Origin: Nocardia thailandica NBRC 100428
Lineage (GTDB): Bacteria > Actinomycetota > Actinomycetes > Mycobacteriales > Mycobacteriaceae
Assembly (NCBI RefSeq): GCF_000308795.1
Contig: NZ_BAGK01000159.1
Coordinates: forward strand, 1 to 41,755
Length of the DNA: 41,755 bases
Direction: 5' to 3'
Shown: positions 40,120 to 41,755 of the stretch, in pieces
Layout: each line of letters starts with the position of its first letter
Numbering within the stretch: the first letter of the stretch is position 1
Translations under genes and position numbers: made by a program
Notes under the pieces: model-generated
The model's input: only the letters and a program-made list of their open reading frames with translations
What the model was told of the DNA's origin: nothing
The model's database searches: none

Positions 40120-41064
40120 ATGGACTACGAGTCGCGCATGTACGAGTTGGAGTTCCCCGCGCCGCAACTGTCCTCGGCCGACGGGTCCGGCCCCGTGCTG
40201 GTGCACGGCCTCGAGGGTTTCACCGACGCCGGGCACGCGGTCCGCCTGGCGACCACCCATCTGCGCGAGAGCCTGGAATCGGAGCTGGTCGCCTCCTTCG
40301 ACGTCGACGAGCTCCTCGACTACCGTTCGCGGCGCCCGCTGATGACCTTCGAGACCGACCGTTTCTCGGCCTACGCCGACCCCGAGCTGAACCTGTGGGC
40401 GCTGCGGGACACCGCGGGCACCCCGTTCCTGCTGCTGTCGGGCCTGGAACCGGATCTGCGCTGGGAGAAGTTCACCACCGCGGTCCGCCTGCTGGCCGAA
40501 CAGCTGGGCGTGCGCCGCACCATCGGCCTGAGCGCGATCCCGATGGCCATCCCGCACACCCGCCCGCTCGGCGTGACCGCGCACTCCTCCGACCGCGACC
40601 TGATCGGCGATCACCAGCGCTGGCCCGGCGAGCTGCAGGTGCCGGGTTCGGCGTCCTCGCTGCTCGAGTTCCGCATGGCCCAGCACGGGCACGAGTCGCT
40701 CGGCTTCTCCGTGCACGTGCCGCACTACCTGGCCCAGACCGACTACCCCGAGGCCGCGCAGACCCTGCTCGAGAACGTCGCGGGCAACGCGGGCCTCGAG
40801 CTGCCGCTCGCCGCGCTCGGCGAGGCCGCCGCGCGGGTGCGCGAGCAGGTCAACGAGCACATCGCGGGCAACTCCGAGGTGGAGACGGTGGTGACCGCGC
40901 TCGAGCGCCAGTACGACAGTTTCGTGACCGCCCAGGAGCGTCAGTCCAGCCTGCTGGCCTCCGACGGCGAGCTGCCCAGCGGCGACGAACTCGGCGCGGA
41001 GTTCGAGCGGTTCCTCGCCGAGCAGGGCGGCTACGGCGAGGAGCCCGGCGACCGGCCGGTCTGA
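40120..41064 (+). CDS. PAC2-family protein (Rv2714 type)
   Basis: 314 residues. [51 protein letters not shown] is the N-terminal signature of the proteasome-assembly-chaperone-2-like family; [49 protein letters not shown] and [28 protein letters not shown] complete the domain. The C-terminal 70 residues ([19 protein letters not shown]) are acidic and probably a coiled coil. Rv2714 is a structurally characterized actinobacterial member with no known activity. The ATG at 40120 is six bases beyond GGAAGGAG, so it is preferred over the ATG at 40114, which lies directly on that site. The DEAD/DEAH helicase follows 44 bp downstream on the same strand. Confidence 0.88.
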   Translation: MDYESRMYELEFPAPQLSSADGSGPVLVHGLEGFTDAGHAVRLATTHLRESLESELVASFDVDELLDYRSRRPLMTFETDRFSAYADPELNLWALRDTAGTPFLLLSGLEPDLRWEKFTTAVRLLAEQLGVRRTIGLSAIPMAIPHTRPLGVTAHSSDRDLIGDHQRWPGELQVPGSASSLLEFRMAQHGHESLGFSVHVPHYLAQTDYPEAAQTLLENVAGNAGLELPLAALGEAAARVREQVNEHIAGNSEVETVVTALERQYDSFVTAQERQSSLLASDGELPSGDELGAEFERFLAEQGGYGEEPGDRPV

Positions 41065-41095
41065 GCCGTGGGCACGGCCACCGCCGCGCACCCAC

Positions 41096-41111
41096 TAGGG
41101 TGTGCGGGGTG
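41096..41111 (+). promoter_or_regulatory. Leaderless promoter of the DEAD/DEAH helicase gene
   Basis: TAGGGT, seven bases, then GTG at 41109. Confidence 0.5.
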
Positions 41112-41755
41112 GATCTGACCGACCTGCTGGAAATCCCGGGGACCGACGCCGACGCGCTCTACGAGTCCTTCGGCCTGTGGGCGGCCGAGAAGGGCACGCC
41201 GCTGTATCCGGCGCAGGACGAGGCGATCATGGAACTCGCCTCGGGCGCCAACGTCATCCTCAACACCCCGACCGGCTCGGGCAAGTCGCTCGTCGCGGTC
41301 GGCGCGCACCTGTTCGCGATGACCAACGGGCAGCGCAGCTACTACACCGCACCCATCAAGGCGCTGGTGAGCGAGAAGTTCTTCGCCCTGTGCGAGGTCT
41401 TCGGCGCCGACAACGTCGGCATGGTCACCGGGGACGCCGCGGTCAACGCCGACGCCCCGATCATCTGCGCGACCGCGGAGATCCTGGCGAACCTGGCGCT
41501 GCGCGAGGGCGCCGACGCCGACGTCGGCCAGGTGGTCATGGACGAGTTCCACTTCTACGCCGACCCCGATCGCGGCTGGGCCTGGCAGGTGCCGCTGCTG
41601 GAGCTGCCGCGCGCGCAGTTCCTGCTGATGTCGGCGACCCTGGGCGAGGTCGACTTCTTCGCAGGCGACCTGGAGCGCCGCACCGGCCGCCCGACCGCCG
41701 TGGTCTCGGGCACGGAACGCCCTGTGCCGCTGACCTTCTCCTACGTGCGCACCCC
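41109..41755 (+). CDS. DEAD/DEAH-box RNA helicase, N-terminal part only
   Basis: Partial: 215 codons are visible and the gene continues past the right edge. [40 protein letters not shown] is followed by [22 protein letters not shown] (Walker A at about 55), [22 protein letters not shown] (Ia), [23 protein letters not shown] (Ib), [19 protein letters not shown] (DEFH motif II at about 140) and [14 protein letters not shown] (SAT motif III). The [16 protein letters not shown] form is specific to an actinobacterial Ski2-like group; I believe full-length members have a C-terminal DUF3516 domain, which cannot be checked here. It lies downstream of the PAC2 gene with its own leaderless promoter. 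The start GTG is inferred from that promoter and from the domain start. Confidence 0.88.
   Translation, partial: MDLTDLLEIPGTDADALYESFGLWAAEKGTPLYPAQDEAIMELASGANVILNTPTGSGKSLVAVGAHLFAMTNGQRSYYTAPIKALVSEKFFALCEVFGADNVGMVTGDAAVNADAPIICATAEILANLALREGADADVGQVVMDEFHFYADPDRGWAWQVPLLELPRAQFLLMSATLGEVDFFAGDLERRTGRPTAVVSGTERPVPLTFSYVRT

Overview
This window comes from a very GC-rich actinobacterium of the order Mycobacteriales, most likely Nocardia or a close relative. The gene order follows a block known from Mycobacterium tuberculosis (Rv2689c to Rv2714, recalled from memory, not searched): TRAM methyltransferase, APC/KimA-like permease, ceoB, ceoC, DUF3159, OB-fold protein, hydrolase, DUF3710, dut, DUF3093, DUF4193, cei, suhB, ppgK, sigA, then YihY, DUF3039, DUF3099, sigB, ideR and a PAC2 protein. 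High GC, strong third-position bias, many GTG starts and many leaderless promoters fit this placement. The exact genus is an inference. I see no tRNA, rRNA, CRISPR array, insertion sequence or phage gene.

Layout. 1-4.5 kb: an RNA methyltransferase (cut by the window edge), a KimA-like potassium permease, two TrkA-type potassium regulators and a SigD-like sigma factor. 4.5-12 kb: conserved small and membrane proteins, dut, the envelope protein Cei, an inositol-monophosphatase-family enzyme and polyphosphate glucokinase. 12.2-17.5 kb: the primary sigma factor with a histone-H1-like N-terminus, an MHYT membrane sensor, a KhtTU-type K+/H+ antiporter, DUF952 and a small zinc-ribbon protein. 17.5-24.1 kb: accessory-looking genes, namely a TetR regulator divergent from an SNF2 helicase plus SWIM pair, an SDR/TetR divergent pair and an XPB-like helicase. 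24.2-31.1 kb: the YihY/DUF3039/DUF3099 core, an MFS carrier, a VOC protein, a methyltransferase and sigB. 31.2-36 kb: a DUF4333 lipoprotein and an acuC deacetylase overlapping a GNAT/acyl-CoA-synthetase fusion. 36.2-41.8 kb: ideR-galE, DUF4192, a lipoprotein, a PAC2 protein and the start of another DEAD/DEAH helicase.

How the genes fit together. Five genes bear on potassium and pH: the permease, CeoB and CeoC for uptake, and KhtT and KhtU for efflux. The sigma factors form a stress circuit. sigB carries an ECF-type promoter and, just upstream, a 19-bp box with the architecture of an MprA site, and a second ECF-type promoter precedes the DUF7455 gene. acuC and the GNAT fusion look like an acylation writer/eraser pair. 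The best candidate for an undescribed system is the TetR/SNF2/SWIM unit, with two matching operator-like sites in its divergent promoter. Gaps over 300 bases are 8939-9315 and 16896-17288. Both are regulatory regions without a convincing gene and are described below.
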